This document shows positions 37,381 through 49,790 of a DNA stretch of 64,000 bases, piece by piece. Within the stretch, counting starts at the first letter, position 1. Every line of letters starts with the position of its first letter. A model generated the notes under the pieces. The model made no database searches. It was not told the DNA's origin and worked only from the letters and a program-made list of their open reading frames with translations. Source of the DNA: Acestrorhynchus altus (Eukaryota > Chordata > Actinopteri > Characiformes > Acestrorhynchidae); assembly GCA_034509495.1 (NCBI GenBank), contig CM067502.1, positions 49,210,070 to 49,274,069 of the forward strand. Reading direction: 5' to 3'. A program made the translations under genes and the position numbers.

Positions 37381-39204
37381 TGAAGTAGTGGAACTAATCC
37401 TCTCCCCCAAGCAAACACGACAAAGACATCACCTCACAGCAGAGGTTCTCAAACCTCACCAGGAAGAACGCAAAGTGAGGGAGCGAGTGCACACAAGTCT
37501 ACCTGCAGTAGTAGGGCAGCTGGAGAGCAGAGTAAAGCTCTGGAGTGCTGGGGGTCATCATTTTCTGAGCTGACCAGGGAGCTTCCTCCGACCCCTCAGA
37601 CGAGGGAGTGATGGGAGCACCAGGGGAGAGAGACAGAGAGTCTGGAGCAGCCATTCCTGTCAGACAAACATTAAAAATAAATATTTATCAATTTAATATG
37701 AGATATTTTATGTGTACCTTTAAAATAAACGACCAATCTAACTTTCACCACAATTTAGACATTCCCATTTCCACCCAGTAGCTAGGACTCCCATCACAGG
37801 ATGCAAACATGCTTGGAGGACCACTGAAGATCAGGGTGAAAGCCGGTTAACAGAGAAACAGATGGACTACACACTGTAATTCTAGAACTACGAAGTGCTC
37901 CTGTATGTTAAGAGGGAAAGAAAGAGAGCGATAACTCAGCCCAGAAGATGCCAACACCTAGACATCTGGGCCACTCAAGAGCAACACATCCCACATCTGG
38001 ATGCAGTTTAGAAATGTATCTTCAGTGTTCATTCGTTACGGTGTTGAAGTGTATAGTGCAGTGCGTAGTGTTTTGGGTGCTGTGTATGTAGGTAGGTTGA
38101 AGTTCTACATACGTAAGTCACCGAGGGCTGTGCTCTCTCTCCTGTTTGAATGGCTGGGCTTTGATATTGGAGATGTATTGAGGAACTGCTGCTTCAGGAC
38201 AGCAGCCTTCTGCTGCTCAAATGCACACCTCTATATAAACAAACAGTCATTTAGCCGACAGTATTATCCAGAGACACAAACATGCTAAAATAAATTCAGA
38301 TACAAAACTCTATAACCTATAAGAGATCGACTTTATCTAGATTAAGAATGAAATCAGAGTGACTTAACGGGAATTAAGTGTATTTGATGGAATTTGTTTA
38401 CAGTGATTATCTGGCCAATATATAAGCTTAAACTACACCTGCAGGGTACACCATAACCCACAGGGAAGTGCTACTCTGTGGCTTTCCATCACCACCTGGG
38501 TTCACCACAGGTTCTCTCTTCACCTCATGGCCCAATCGAATAGCAGCATCGGTGAAAGCCTGCCTCTCCTGCTGGAAGCTCCGCCTCTGACGCTTAAGCT
38601 CTAGCCAGCGGTCCTGAAGGCGCTCCCACTCCTCCAGATGATAGGAGTCCAGCAGAGGATCTGGAAGAGGAGAGTTCACGCTGTCCTGAGAGAGACAGGG
38701 GTTTATTAAATCCGAGACTCGTATGCAGTTTGATGTCTCCCTGTGTTTTCCATCAATGAGTTGACAGTCACCCAAGACTGATCACAGCAACAACAAGCAT
38801 GTAATAGTCTGTCAGTTCACAAAGGAACCCAAGGTCACTTCCAAGCAACTAAAGGTCTTTCAACAGTATTGACATGGTGCCAACGAGTTTACATTTCTCT
38901 GCTCCAGAGGGTCATAATCTATTGCCAGTACATATCTACTGGTACTAGATAAGCTGTGTGTGCATTTGCACATCTGTGTCAGCAATGTGTGCAACTTAAA
39001 ATAGCCGAATGCATTCATTATAAAGGGTGTCCACAAACATTTGGACAAAAGCAGCTTCACATGATACAGGTGTGTATTGAACTGGAGCGTATTGAGACCT
39101 GCAGTAGCTGCTGCTGAACCCGCACCAACTCTCTGCTCTGCTCCAGCTCTTCTTCAAGCTGAGCCAAGAGTTTTTCCTGATCCGTTCTCAAGGCGACAGG
39201 GCCT

Positions 39205-39239
<35 letters not shown>

Positions 39240-40626
39240 GTGTGTGTTTTAGACGATGGACAGTGTCCATCAGAACCACATTGAAAACCTGACCAGAACT
39301 TTATCTAAAAGTAGTGAGTTTTATTACCCTAGGACAGGTACAACCCCCCCAACCACACACTTACTCTGTGCCTGCATCTTCCTCAGTCTCTTCTGCACCT
39401 GCATCCACTCCAGAACCACACCCCCTGTCACATGATCACCAAGTGACTGCTCGGATTGGACCAGCCAACTGGCGTCCACCTTCACCTGCTCTTCTGTATC
39501 CACACTGTCCTGCAAAGTCTGAACACAGGTTCCAAAATGAGCCTCAAACTCTTTACTTTCTAAAGTTTGCTCCATTTAAGTTACTGAACGTATCATTTCC
39601 GCTGTTCTGGAGAAGAATGAACAGGTGTTCCAATACAGCGTCCATACAGCGTAGATACGACATCATACAGTGTCAAAAATGCATACGCAGGTCCATAAGA
39701 GACCATAACACCTCTGCATGGTTTGAATGTGAATCTTTAAATCTCCATTTCTATGGAACTGAACTAAAGCTTTAAGGAAGTTGGTGTGAAGGTACAGTGA
39801 TGACCTGCTGCATGTCAGTTCTGAGGGCATGCAGTAGAGTTGTGAGGCTGTGGCGGAGCTTCATAGCCTCCCTCAGCTCCGCTTCTCTTCTTTCAAGCAT
39901 CAGCTGCAGAGCCTGGTCTTTCCTTTAGTTGGGGAAACAGAACATGTGTGATGGGATGGTAGAGTGAGGCGAGTTATTCTCTCTGGGACTCTCACCCACA
40001 GAAGATGAAGGCAACATGAACAATCAGACCAGAAATCTCCCAGTAATGGTCCAGGCTTAGACACTTGCTCCACCCAAATTTCTTTCCATATATGTGCACA
40101 TTTACCTTTATAATAAAAAATCCCAATTAACAGTGTGTTTGTACTGGTTATGATCCATTTGTGAGTTTACACACCTCTAACCAGATAACAGTGCTGGATG
40201 TACCTCGCTTCAGCCCTTGCAGCCCTGGACATGGCCTCCCTTCGGCCTGCTGGCTTGGGAAGAGTGTTTATGATCTCCATGGCTAAAGGAAGGGGACGTA
40301 AGGACAAACCTATAAATTAATCTCATTACTGACCACCTCATGGTGTTCTGGGGAAAAGGTTTAGATTGTCACACAGTTTTGTTGAAAAGATCTGTTATCG
40401 GTTAGAAAAAGACTCTAATGCTGCTGTTCAGTGATCATACACCTCCACCGCTGACATCCTATCACTGCACGTGTGTGTTTGTGTGTGTGTCTTACACACT
40501 CCCCGGTCTCTGTGTCGGTCAGTAAACTGAGAGAGTTTCTCTCTCATTCTGTTACTGTGTTGCTCTCTGCGCCTCAGATCCGCTCCCTGCTGGTTAAACC
40601 GAGACTGCAGCTTCACAATCTGCGCG

Positions 40627-40682
<56 letters not shown>

Positions 40683-41400
40683 TGCCGAGAGAAAAGAGAA
40701 AGAAACAAATGGAAGGAGAATAAGAAAGAAACAGAGTGAGAAAAAGAATTTAAGGAAAAAGAAAGAACCAGAAAGAATGAGACAAAGAGAATGAAAAAGA
40801 GAAAGTGAGAGAAAAGGAGAGCAACAGAAAAATAGAAAAAGAAGAAAAGAAATGGAACAACCAATAAGAATAAAAAAGAAAGGCAGAGTTTAAAGAAAGA
40901 AAGAAGGAAAGAAAGATGGAGAAAGAATAAAAGAAAAAAAACATCAGAAAATCTTTTTTTTTTTTATTAAATCATAAAATCTTCATACCATATTTTTCTG
41001 CTCAACACAAAAATATACAGCAAACACACTGATGGGCTTCAGTTTACAGACTCACCTTCTCCCGCTCTGATCGCAGAGCCTCCTGCAGTCTGGAGATGTA
41101 CTGATCCCTCTCCACAAGCTGCTCCTGCCATCAACCACACACTCACTCAGCAGCTGATTCACTCAGCAGCTGATTCACTCAGCAGCTGATTCACTCAGCA
41201 GCTGCTCTAAAACTGTTCAGTCATGATCACCAGTATAACTGGGAATGTTCTTTCACACGCTCAGAAAACCAGTCATGTTCACCTTCTCCTTCACTGTACC
41301 TGAAGCATGCTGTTCTTCTCCTTCTGTTCCTCCTGCCGGATCCTGTAGGAGCTGCTGTATGGTGGACTGGCCTGCAGTGACATTTGACTGAGCTGGACTT
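37244..41400 (-). CDS. SSX2IP/ADIP-like centrosomal coiled-coil protein, N-terminus not found
   Basis: SSX2IP (ADIP) is a centriolar-satellite and adherens-junction coiled-coil protein. Exons: 41300-41400, 41056-41124, 40496-40619, 40204-40282, 39805-39922, 39365-39518, 39099-39202, 38524-38685, 38122-38230, 37503-37656 and 37244-37340. All joins are GT-AG and in phase. Family signatures are NRMREKLSQFTDRHRDRG followed by MEIINTLPKPAGRREAM (compare 'MDILN.....DG'), EEWERLQDRWLELKRQRRSF, QERQAFTDAAIRLG, and FEQQKAAVLKQQFLNTSP (compare 'LKQQFLNMT'). It ends HLNMDDWPF. From the first in-frame ATG (41383) the product is about 417 residues, roughly 190 shorter than human SSX2IP at the N-terminus. 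Either upstream exons were missed or this paralogue is shortened. Neighbouring gng5-like gene supports the assignment. Confidence 0.85.
38855..39060. mobile_element. MITE-like dispersed repeat, copy 5
   Basis: Carries 'gggtgtccacaaacatttgg' at its right end and 'tgtgtgcatttgcacatctg', the reverse complement of parts of the copy at 18080-18460. Lies in an intron of the SSX2IP-like gene. Confidence 0.55.
40621..40674. repeat. (CG)n(CA)n tract forming a splice acceptor
   Basis: On the minus strand the intron ends (GT)n(GC)nAG at exon 40496-40619. Alternating purine-pyrimidine DNA of this kind can adopt Z-form. Confidence 0.9.
40675..40945. repeat. Purine-strand tract (GAAA/GAGA-rich)
   Basis: About 270 bp that is overwhelmingly A and G on the plus strand, intronic in the SSX2IP-like gene. 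Its minus-strand mirror is a long pyrimidine run. Confidence 0.85.
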
Positions 41401-42559
41401 CTGGGAATGAGAGAAATGTCCTTCTCTTAATACTGGAGAAGGGTTTCCAATAAAGTGGCCAGAGAGAGTAGTGTATACAAACCAGCAACACTACAGTCCC
41501 TGAAACTCTTATCATACACACTACTGTCTCAGGGTCACTGCTGTGGTGAGATCAATCCACCACCAAGTTCCTGGAGGAACCCCTGCCCTGCTGTTTCAGC
41601 TATAACACACCCCATCCAACCCTGAAGATGAATTGTTGGATCACTAAAATATGCAGGATAGGGATGCCTCCAGGACCCAGCTTGAGAAACACTGGTCTAA
41701 GCAGCTAAATGGTAGTCCTATGTTGGCATGTAGATTAATTGTGCACCTGGTAGACGTCCCTGCTGAGCTCAAGCTTCTGCTGTTAGATGGTCCAAGATGG
41801 TCTCTGATGGTCAAAGTAGTAAGCCAGCTGGTTAAGCTGAACAGGTCGGGTTGTTCATGCTGGTTCACCACCATCAAACTCAAACAAAACCATACCCCGA
41901 ACTGGTTGAGAGCTAAACGGATGAGCTCATTTTATGTTCAGCAAGGGTTTCTGATAAAATGGCCAATGAGTGCAGCTTGCAGAACTGGACTATATTACCT
42001 GGATGCTCCTGAACTCCACCGCAAGATGTTACTGGTCTTCCTCCAGATTTGTAGGCCATCGTCTAAAACATACACCCATAAAACCCATCTGATATTTATA
42101 ACTGTAGACCTCAGCGCCAGACTTGAACCCAGAGTCAAACCTCTCCCAACTCCAGTTCCTCACCTTCTTGTTGACAAGAACTTCACTGCAGAGGTTACAG
42201 AATGACCCTGAGAGCCTGCTTTAATGCCCTCCTCAGGTGACTCTCATTTCCACTAATCAGTCATCTAATCACAGCATCTCTGGTCTATTTATTGGACCTG
42301 AGGAGGTGAGGTCAGACCTGGGCTTCCCTTGATGGCAGGACTACCTTTGTAAGAAATGACAAACATCATTGTACTTGCATGACTTTACAGTCTGAGTTAT
42401 CATCCAATCACAGCTCACAGCCTGTTTAAATCCCTCTTTCTGGAGCTTCCACCTTGTAAGTGCTTGGCAGTGGCTGTAACACTGGACACTCTACAGGTCA
42501 TAAGGTGACTATGAGACTCCATGAGAGTCCAGGTTTCTTCTTTATATAAAGAATATATA

Positions 42560-44110
42560 TATAAATCTTTAAAAATCTATTAGTGAAGATGAAAACTTTC
42601 CAATGCAGTGATTTTATAGCCGTTACATTGCTGCCCTCTGGTGGCCACGAATAGAAATCACAGCTATTCGATTCAAATTCAGATCTGAAAACTCTAATAG
42701 TCCCGTTTGCCTCAAGAAAACGTGCCAAGCGTCCAGAAATCTACCAGTGATGGTAAAACTAAAATTTGTTGAGGTTTTTTTACGATGTGAAAAGTTCTTT
42801 TCTCAAAGATTTTCAAAGCGATGAGGCCACAGTGATGCCCTCTGGTGGCCACGAGTGGAAACGCAGCTATTCCACTCAAATTCATTGTTCGATACGTTCT
42901 GAGTTTTCAGGTTTGTCTCTGCAGCCCTTTCAGGCATACAAAAAATAAATAAATCTAATAGTGATGGAAACACATTTCTGAAGCAACAGAGACTTCACTG
43001 AAAAGGGGTTAATGATGTGTGAACATAAATACATAAATAAATAAATCTACAATTTTATATAAATTATTTTAGAAGATCTAAAATCAGTCCATGTTTCTTG
43101 TTTGTCTTAAGAAAATATATAAATCTTTAAAAATCTATTAGTGAAGATGAAAACTTTCCAATGCAGTGATTTTATAGCGTTACATTGCTGCCCTCTTGTG
43201 GCCACGAGTAGAAATCACAGCTATTCGATTCAAATTCAGTCAGATCTGAAAACTCTAATATTTCGATAAGTTCTGAGTTTTCACTTTTGTCTCTGCAGCC
43301 CAGCGAAAAAAATCTAATAGTGATGGAAACACATTTCTGAAGAAACAGAGACTTAATTGAAAAGGGATTAATTTCTTTTGTAAATCTGTAATGTCTAAAT
43401 TGTGCCCTCTGGTGGCCACAAACAGGAATCATATATATGATGTGTGAAAATAAATAAATAAATAAGTGATGGCAAAACAAAAATTTGTTGAATTTTTTTT
43501 TAAGATGCAAAAAAGTTCTTTTCTCAAAGATTTTCAAAGCGACGTGGCCACAGTGATGCCCTCTGGTGGCCACGATTGGAAACGCGGCTATTCAACTCAA
43601 ATTTTCACGTTTGTCTCTGAAAACGGGTTAATTTCTTTTGTAAATGTCTAAATGTCTTAATTGTGCCATCTAGTGGCCACGAACAGGAATCATATATGTG
43701 TGAAAAAAAGTAATTAATAATAATAATAATAAAAATAATTTTTTTTTATATATATATATTATGTATGTGTGTGTATTGTATATAATCTGTGCTGTAAAAA
43801 ATGTGTTCCCCAAGCTTTTCAAAACAATATACATTAATGCCATCTGGTGGCCATGAGCAGGAATCACAGCTATTAATTTAAAATTCCCTAATTTCAATGG
43901 TTAGGTCAATAATCTACATTTCTATTGTCGTTTGCTCAACTAATCGCGTCGGGCTTGCGACAAAGTGATGGCAAAACTAAAAAGTGTGAATCATCTATTA
44001 TTTACCTTTATTTAGACTGTAAAGGGTTCTTTACTCGGTCGTTCAAAATGCTGCCCTCTGGTGGCCATAAACAGGAAACGCAGCGATTCAATTCAGTCAC
44101 TGAATAAAAA
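42560..44110 (+). repeat. Complex repeat with eight same-orientation CTCF-like motifs
   Basis: TGCCCTCTGGTGGCCAC or a close variant occurs at 42632, 42836, 43189, 43403, 43557, 43664, 43838 and 44052, always in the same direction. The reverse complement GTGGCCACCAGAGGGCA fits the CTCF core. Around them, longer blocks recur: 'gaaaactttccaatgcagtg' near 42591 and 43149; 'gtgatggaaacacatttctg' near 42961 and 43319; 'ttcttttctcaaagattttc' near 42795 and 43516. The order suggests a duplicated higher-order unit. No gene is present. Confidence 0.85.
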
Positions 44111-47100
44111 AATGTACCGATGTTTAACAGAGCTGTTCTGGATGTTTTGACCCATCACTGCTTCGTTTGTGCAGAACCAGAAAAATGACACCCATCAGGT
44201 ATAGCATCAGGTACAGGAAACAGACGTTCATTGGTTTTGGGTGATAGATCCAGAGCATCAAATCCCAGTCTACCATGAGGAGGGTGGTGGGGTTATGATG
44301 CTACACCAACCAACAGTAATAAACACTTAATCATAAATGTTAACTAACAGTCACAAAAAAAAATCAATATTCACACACAGCTTTAAGATCATTAGGTACC
44401 AAGGACGACAAACACAGATCAGAGTGAAAGGCAAGTGACTTTACTAAAACATAAAATGCTACAGATTTAGATTCATAAGGCACTCAAGATTCAACAGTCC
44501 AACACAAAATCAAAAATAGATATACAGGTCACAGGTCTACCAGATTTAGGAAGATTCTTCACCTTTCATGTTGTCTCCAATGTTACTGCCACGGGACTGA
44601 ATGGTGTTTCATCACTGAAATGCCATGTGACCCAGGTTAAGGCCTAATCTGGATCTGGGAAATCAGCCCATGCTCTGGTAAACATGACCGTGTAGATGTA
44701 GTGGAAACTATCAATTCTGCTAATGCACTCAGACTTTAAAGGGAAAGCTTTATAAAGTAATACACAAAACCTAGAACCAAAAAAAATAAACCCCAAAAAA
44801 ACAACCCCCCCTAAAAACACAACTGTTTACACTAGGGCTGGGTGATGTGCAGGATGGATCGCTGTAGTCTGAGAAACTGTAGGACGTTACAAATATCATA
44901 AGGCAGAGTAACCAGCTGTTTAGCTGGACTAGTCATTATAAATGTGGCTGAAGTTTTTATATATGGCAGCTTTAGCTGGTTTCAAAGTCCGTTAAGAGTT
45001 TTCTGGACATCACAGTTATCATAAGGAAGGTCTTCCTGCAAAAGCCTGGTTTAAGGTCTGACCTTAAAGCTGGACCTAATTACAATATCAAAAAGCCTTT
45101 TTTATTAAACTTTACAATAATACTATTAACACTGTTACCGCAGTGTTACTGACATGTTTTTGCCTACTGCGATGTTCTCTGGAATGATGGTTCTCCATCC
45201 AACACTTCCATTTGGGATGAATTGGGGGGTTGGCGATGAGGTGGGTGACGATCCAACACCCTGACCTCACTAATGGCCTTTGAAAATTAAAAAAAGCCTT
45301 CCCTGCACAGTAGAGACAGTTCCTCCACCGATTTCAGAAAAATGAATGAGCAGGTGTCCCAATACTTGTCCATATAAATCGATGAAGCTACATCACAATA
45401 TAGAAAGCTGTCAGCTGAGGTCTCCGCCCACGGACGACAACGGTGACCAACTCTGACTGACCAAGCATGCCAGCAAGGCTGACAATGAATGGTAATCTGA
45501 TGATATGATGTCCTAGTAAACTGGAGGTCATTCTTTGTTATCCACATTCGCATGCCTGGTCAGTAAGCGGTGACTGTCTTCATCAGGGGACGGGAAACAA
45601 TGCAATGAAGATGATAGTAAAGAATCGTGGAAATGTTTTATCCAGCTTTGGGGAAAAAATCAGTCAGATCATTACAGGGTAATGTAGTGTTGCTCCCATA
45701 CAGATTCTCCCAATTACTGATTTACGGTATGGACTACAAAATATACCTGATGACAGCATCAACTGTCCCACCAACCAATGGGTTTTGACATTAATATGGT
45801 TCAGAAAGCAAAATGTATGCAGGCAAAATCCACCCTGTGCTGAAAGGACTGGCAGTTCAAACCGTGTGAATACAACCAGCAGGTGGTGTAGGTCAGCACT
45901 TGCCCTCTTGATGCAAACTCAAAAGCTATGCTCTCCATTTTTACCATTTGAACCATATGTAGGTATCACCCAGCCCTGCCTCACAGCACTAATAAATTAG
46001 TAAAGGATTACTTTCAACACGGACATCTACAACTTACGGTTAAAATCATTTATAAAACTCCAATATTTTCTAGTAAAAACTTTTCTTCTTCATATAAAAG
46101 CTTACAGGTTAATGGTCACGACTGACTGCGAAATACAGTCAAGTGAAAAACACTTAGGACACACCATTAACATCTTTGACTCGAAACTAAAGAAATGTCT
46201 TTCAAACATCATCTATAAAAGTTAATAAAAATAAAAAAGGACAAACACCCCCATATTTACTACTGAAATGTGTAAAATAAGAACCAGGAGCTGGTTAGAG
46301 AGGGGGTTTGGTCCACGTGTACTTGGACATTTGTTTGTCATCCACAGAGACAAAACTGCTTACATGAGCATTTTAGCCCAGTATGGGGTGAGAGACAGAG
46401 ACATGAAATCACCATGAAGAAGATAATCGGAAGGAAAGAGGTTTAATCCTCCTTCACACGTTTCTCCCTGTAGTGTGATATGCAAAGTGACAGATTCTGA
46501 ATCTAAGCATTAGATATCTTTAACAGAACAGTATTTACATTTATTCAAAATCAGGAATCTACTGCTGTCTGCGTGAAGACACCATCATTTTAAACCCAAT
46601 ATGATTCACTATGTAAGGCGGTATTTGAGATTCATCTAGAAACGTGTGCATTGTGAGGTCAGTAAAGCCTAAATGTGAGGTTTAAATAAGCTCCTCCAAA
46701 AACCTCCGATTCTACTTTTACACATTAAGTAAAATAGTAAATACACATGAATTACATTCTATTAACGAGTGATGTTTGAAAGACATTTCCTTGGTTTTGT
46801 GTTTCAGTTTGTCACCTGCATCTCTCAGTACTGTCACGGTGTCCTAAATGTTTCACATGACTGTACAGCGATACATGTTGTGGTTTGTTGAAATGAAGGC
46901 TACAGTGAGTTGGTAACAGTGAAAAAACAAAAACACATGAAGTCTTGCTTTGAATGGTCCACTTAGTGCCTACAAACAGAGAGCGACTACATTCAGGATT
47001 CTTCAAATTCCAGCTTCATCACCTCTTGAAGAATTTACTGAATTGTAAGCTGTATTTTTAGTGGTTCACGTTTAAGGGTTTAATGAGCATCAATAGGAAA

Positions 47101-47610
47101 ACTAGCCAATGATAAATCTTGTTGTCCTTGGGAACAGATAAATGGACCACCAAGTCAAGAGGTTGTTACGGGTGATGTAGTTGAGATACAGTGTGAACAC
47201 AGTACTGTAGTGTGTGTGTGAATGAACTACAAGTAGATCGTACCAAAGTGGATTGCACAGTGTAACATCATCTTAATATTGGATAACAGATGTCCAGATG
47301 AGGAGATAAATGCAGCAAGATGAATTCTCGCAACTCTGTGAAGTGTGTGTATATGTAGTGCTTCAAGATGTCCTTTCAGGTGACCATCATCTTCAGCTAT
47401 CTTCAGACAACTGTGGATTAACAAGAAACATAACGAAAACAATGTAATAAATATAAAGTACAACCAACTGGAAAACAACAGATTTTAAAGAGCACATTGG
47501 ACAATCAAAACAGATCATTTACATACAGGTTACGTGGTAAGTTGGTACACAGTCACGTTCAAGGAAGCTATGAATTGTTACACCAATCTCCTACAATATT
47601 AAATCCCCCT
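44111..47610. other. Intergenic, repeat-bearing, no gene seen
   Basis: Contains a MITE-like copy at about 45165-45375 ('caggtgtcccaatacttgtc' and 'gatggttctccatccaacac'). No splice-compatible coding exon was recognised. It could include the 3' UTR of the gng5-like gene. Confidence 0.45.
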
Positions 47611-47619
47611 GCCTAACAA

Positions 47620-47990
47620 TGTGTAACTGCCAACAGAGCTCCAATAAAGACTGGCACAATGTCCTGTGTTATCTGGAGCCAAGACATTAATAGCAGATCC
47701 TTTAATTTCTTTACGTTATGAGGTGGAACCTTTATGAGCATCAGTGAGCCTTGGGTGGCCAGGACCCTGGCCATTTGTCCTTCCTTGGATCTCTTTGGGT
47801 AGGTACCAACACCCCACAAGACCCAAATGGATCCATTTGGACTCCAATTTTTCTACTTCAGCACATCAGTTTCAAGGTCTTGGTGCCTAATATATCCACC
47901 CTTAACAGGAGCTACTGCAACAACATTAATGCCTTCACTTCTATCTGGTTTTAATGTTATGGCTGATCAATGTACATCTTTGAGGTATCC
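47620..47990. mobile_element. Probable transposon-derived repeat
   Basis: Contains 'ggtaggtaccaacaccccac' and 'aatgttatggctgatcaatg', phrases remembered from interspersed repeats of otophysan fish genomes. Boundaries and class were not determined. Confidence 0.35.
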
Positions 47991-48255
47991 CAGCCAATAT
48001 GCTCATCTGGGGCTCACATGGGCAGAATGCGGGCTAGACAGGTTCCAGGTGGACATGACCTCCAAGTGGGTTTGAACATGTGATGTTACCGGGACTCCCA
48101 TAAGCAGCCCCATCTTTACAGACCACATTAATCTGCACAACCGATGAAGGGCCCATATTTAATGTCTCATGGTGCCATCAGGGACCCTAGTGGACATTCA
48201 TATGTGAGGCCGACCCATGTACAAAACTTTCGGTTCCCCAGTTGGGCTCCTCATA
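47990..48255 (+). repeat. Dispersed repeat, copy A
   Basis: Matches 53735-54015 over its length, including 'gggtttgaacatgtgatgtt' and 'acaaaactttcggttcccca'. About 270 bp, same orientation in both places. Lies just downstream of the gng5-like stop. Confidence 0.75.
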
Positions 48256-48304
48256 CAAGGGTGAGTTATCTGGGATTGTGGTAAAAGTGGACCTCATGCT
48301 ACCT

Positions 48305-49520
48305 CTAGAGCAGTCCACAGGATTTTGGTGGGCGAAAGGGGTTGTCACTGGATGGAATTCCCATCAGCAGCGGGTCTCTGTGAGCATTCTGAAGGCAGAA
48401 ATTCTTCAGATCTGTGGCCGCCTGAGAAACCTGGAAAACAATGTTTCAGATGCAATCAGCAGACTAACATTTGACTGAATTTATAGAAGTATAGGGTGTA
48501 GCAGACCTCTGGACTAAAAAAACCCTGGACTTTAAATCTGGACATTATTTTACTACAGTATAATGCACAAACACGGGCAGATATATTATATTTTTGTCTG
48601 TTTTTATTTACCCATTGCTCTCCATTGTACAGTGTGTAAACAACTCTGGACCAACAGTCCAAATGAAGTGCTCTAGATGAACGTAACGACTCTTACTCTG
48701 CGTTCACCTTTCAAAAATATCATTTCCAGCTTCTCCTGTGAAGTCACCATTTTCCACATACATGTTCTTCTTTGGACATTGGTGACGTACAAGAACAAGG
48801 AGACAGGAGAGTTTTTGGAGTAATTTACAAGAACATCATCTCAACCATCCTCATAAAGTGATGGACCTGCTTCAGGCTTCTCCAAACTGGTCTGTAGCTC
48901 CCAAATCCCTCTGCTGTGCCACTTCAGCATCTGCCACACGACTGAGCTCCACAATCTGACCTTTATCTTCCCACCAGACTGTCCAACCTGATATCAGATC
49001 TTCAGGTTCTGCACTGAGAAGGTCATTTTCACCACCGCTAACAGCTACTTCTTCCTTCTTTCTACACATTGCTGATTAATAGTCTGTACAAGAGCATATT
49101 TAGAAGCACGTATTACAGTAAAGTGTGTTTATTAAAGATTATGGTTTATTTAGACATAAAGGCAGAGTTTGGTTTTAAAGGCCTGAATTTTTACATAAAC
49201 ATGAAAATAAAAACACAAACAAAGCCAGTTGTTCATCAGTTTGAGTTTGTTTTAACCCGATTTGCCAAAAAACGGACAAACTTTCACTGTAAAAGTCAGA
49301 TTAAAGCCTCTAATTTGTTTATGAAAAAAATCCCCCTGCTGTCTGTTAGCTCAAAGCTAACCTGTTAGCACTGAGAACTTTGCTGTAAAAGTCTCTAAAA
49401 CCCCGATTAAAGTACTTTTTTCTCTCTTACGTGCACTCTCCGGACGCTGGCCTCCAGTCTCAGCTGTTTGACGGCCTTGTGAGCCACAGCCAGGCTGCTG
49501 CTGGCGTTGTTGTTGGACAT
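48305..49520 (-). CDS. gng5: Heterotrimeric G-protein gamma subunit, GNG5 type
   Basis: G-gamma pairs with G-beta and anchors the dimer to membrane through a prenylated C-terminus. Exon 1 (49431-49520) encodes MSNNNASSSLAVAHKAVKQL then RLEASVRRVH. Exon 2 (48305-48430) encodes VSQAATDLKNFCLQNAHRDP, then an NPFRPPKSCGLL end. The join is phase 0, GTAAGA/TTTTCCAG, and the product is 71 residues. The intron position before VSQAA is the standard one for the family. FCLQNA, DPLL and NPFRP match GNG5/GNG10 rather than GNG2, GNG7 or GNG12. The terminal CGLL is a CaaL box for geranylgeranylation. Too short and split to appear as a long open frame. It lies beside the SSX2IP-like gene, as GNG5 lies near SSX2IP in human. 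It might instead be an ohnologue of gng5. Confidence 0.9.
48872..49069 (-). other. Short open frame in the gng5-like intron, unassigned
   Basis: A 65-residue frame (MCRKKEEVAVSGGENDLLSA ...) within the gng5-like intron. It has no recognised domain and no splice support. Listed so the intron is described; it is probably not a gene. Confidence 0.15.
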
Positions 49521-49559
49521 GATGAAGTTGGAGGAGCTCAGCGTCCACAGGCGGAAGTT

Positions 49560-49790
49560 CTGCAGGGTTGCCAGATCCACTCAGGAGGTTGCCAGGTGCA
49601 GTAAAACGCAACATCCTACCCAAACTGTCTAAAACCTAAAATATAACGTCTACTCAGAGGGTTGCCAGGTCAAGCAAGAACGCATCATCCAGCCCAAATG
49701 GTATAAAACACAAAGTCGAAGAGCCACTCAGATGGGTTGCCAGGTCCAGCAAAACGCATCATCCTAACCAAAGTGTCTAAACCCAATATC
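49560..49790. repeat. About 80-bp tandem repeat upstream of the gng5-like gene
   Basis: Three degenerate units share 'ctcaga(t)gggttgccaggt', 'aacgcatcatcc' and 'aaactgtctaaaacc'. They lie immediately 5' of exon 1, so they may overlap the promoter. Confidence 0.75.

Noticed and set aside
41651..42205. 184-codon plus-strand frame
   Set aside because: Overlaps a fragment of the hAT-like repeat ('gcctccaggaccc...gagaaacactgg') and shows no domain; treated as chance.
47751..48075. Plus-strand frames near 47.8-48.0 kb
   Set aside because: Lie in transposon-like repeat sequence without recognisable protein motifs.
48242..48478. 78-codon plus-strand frame
   Set aside because: Antisense shadow of gng5-like exon 2.
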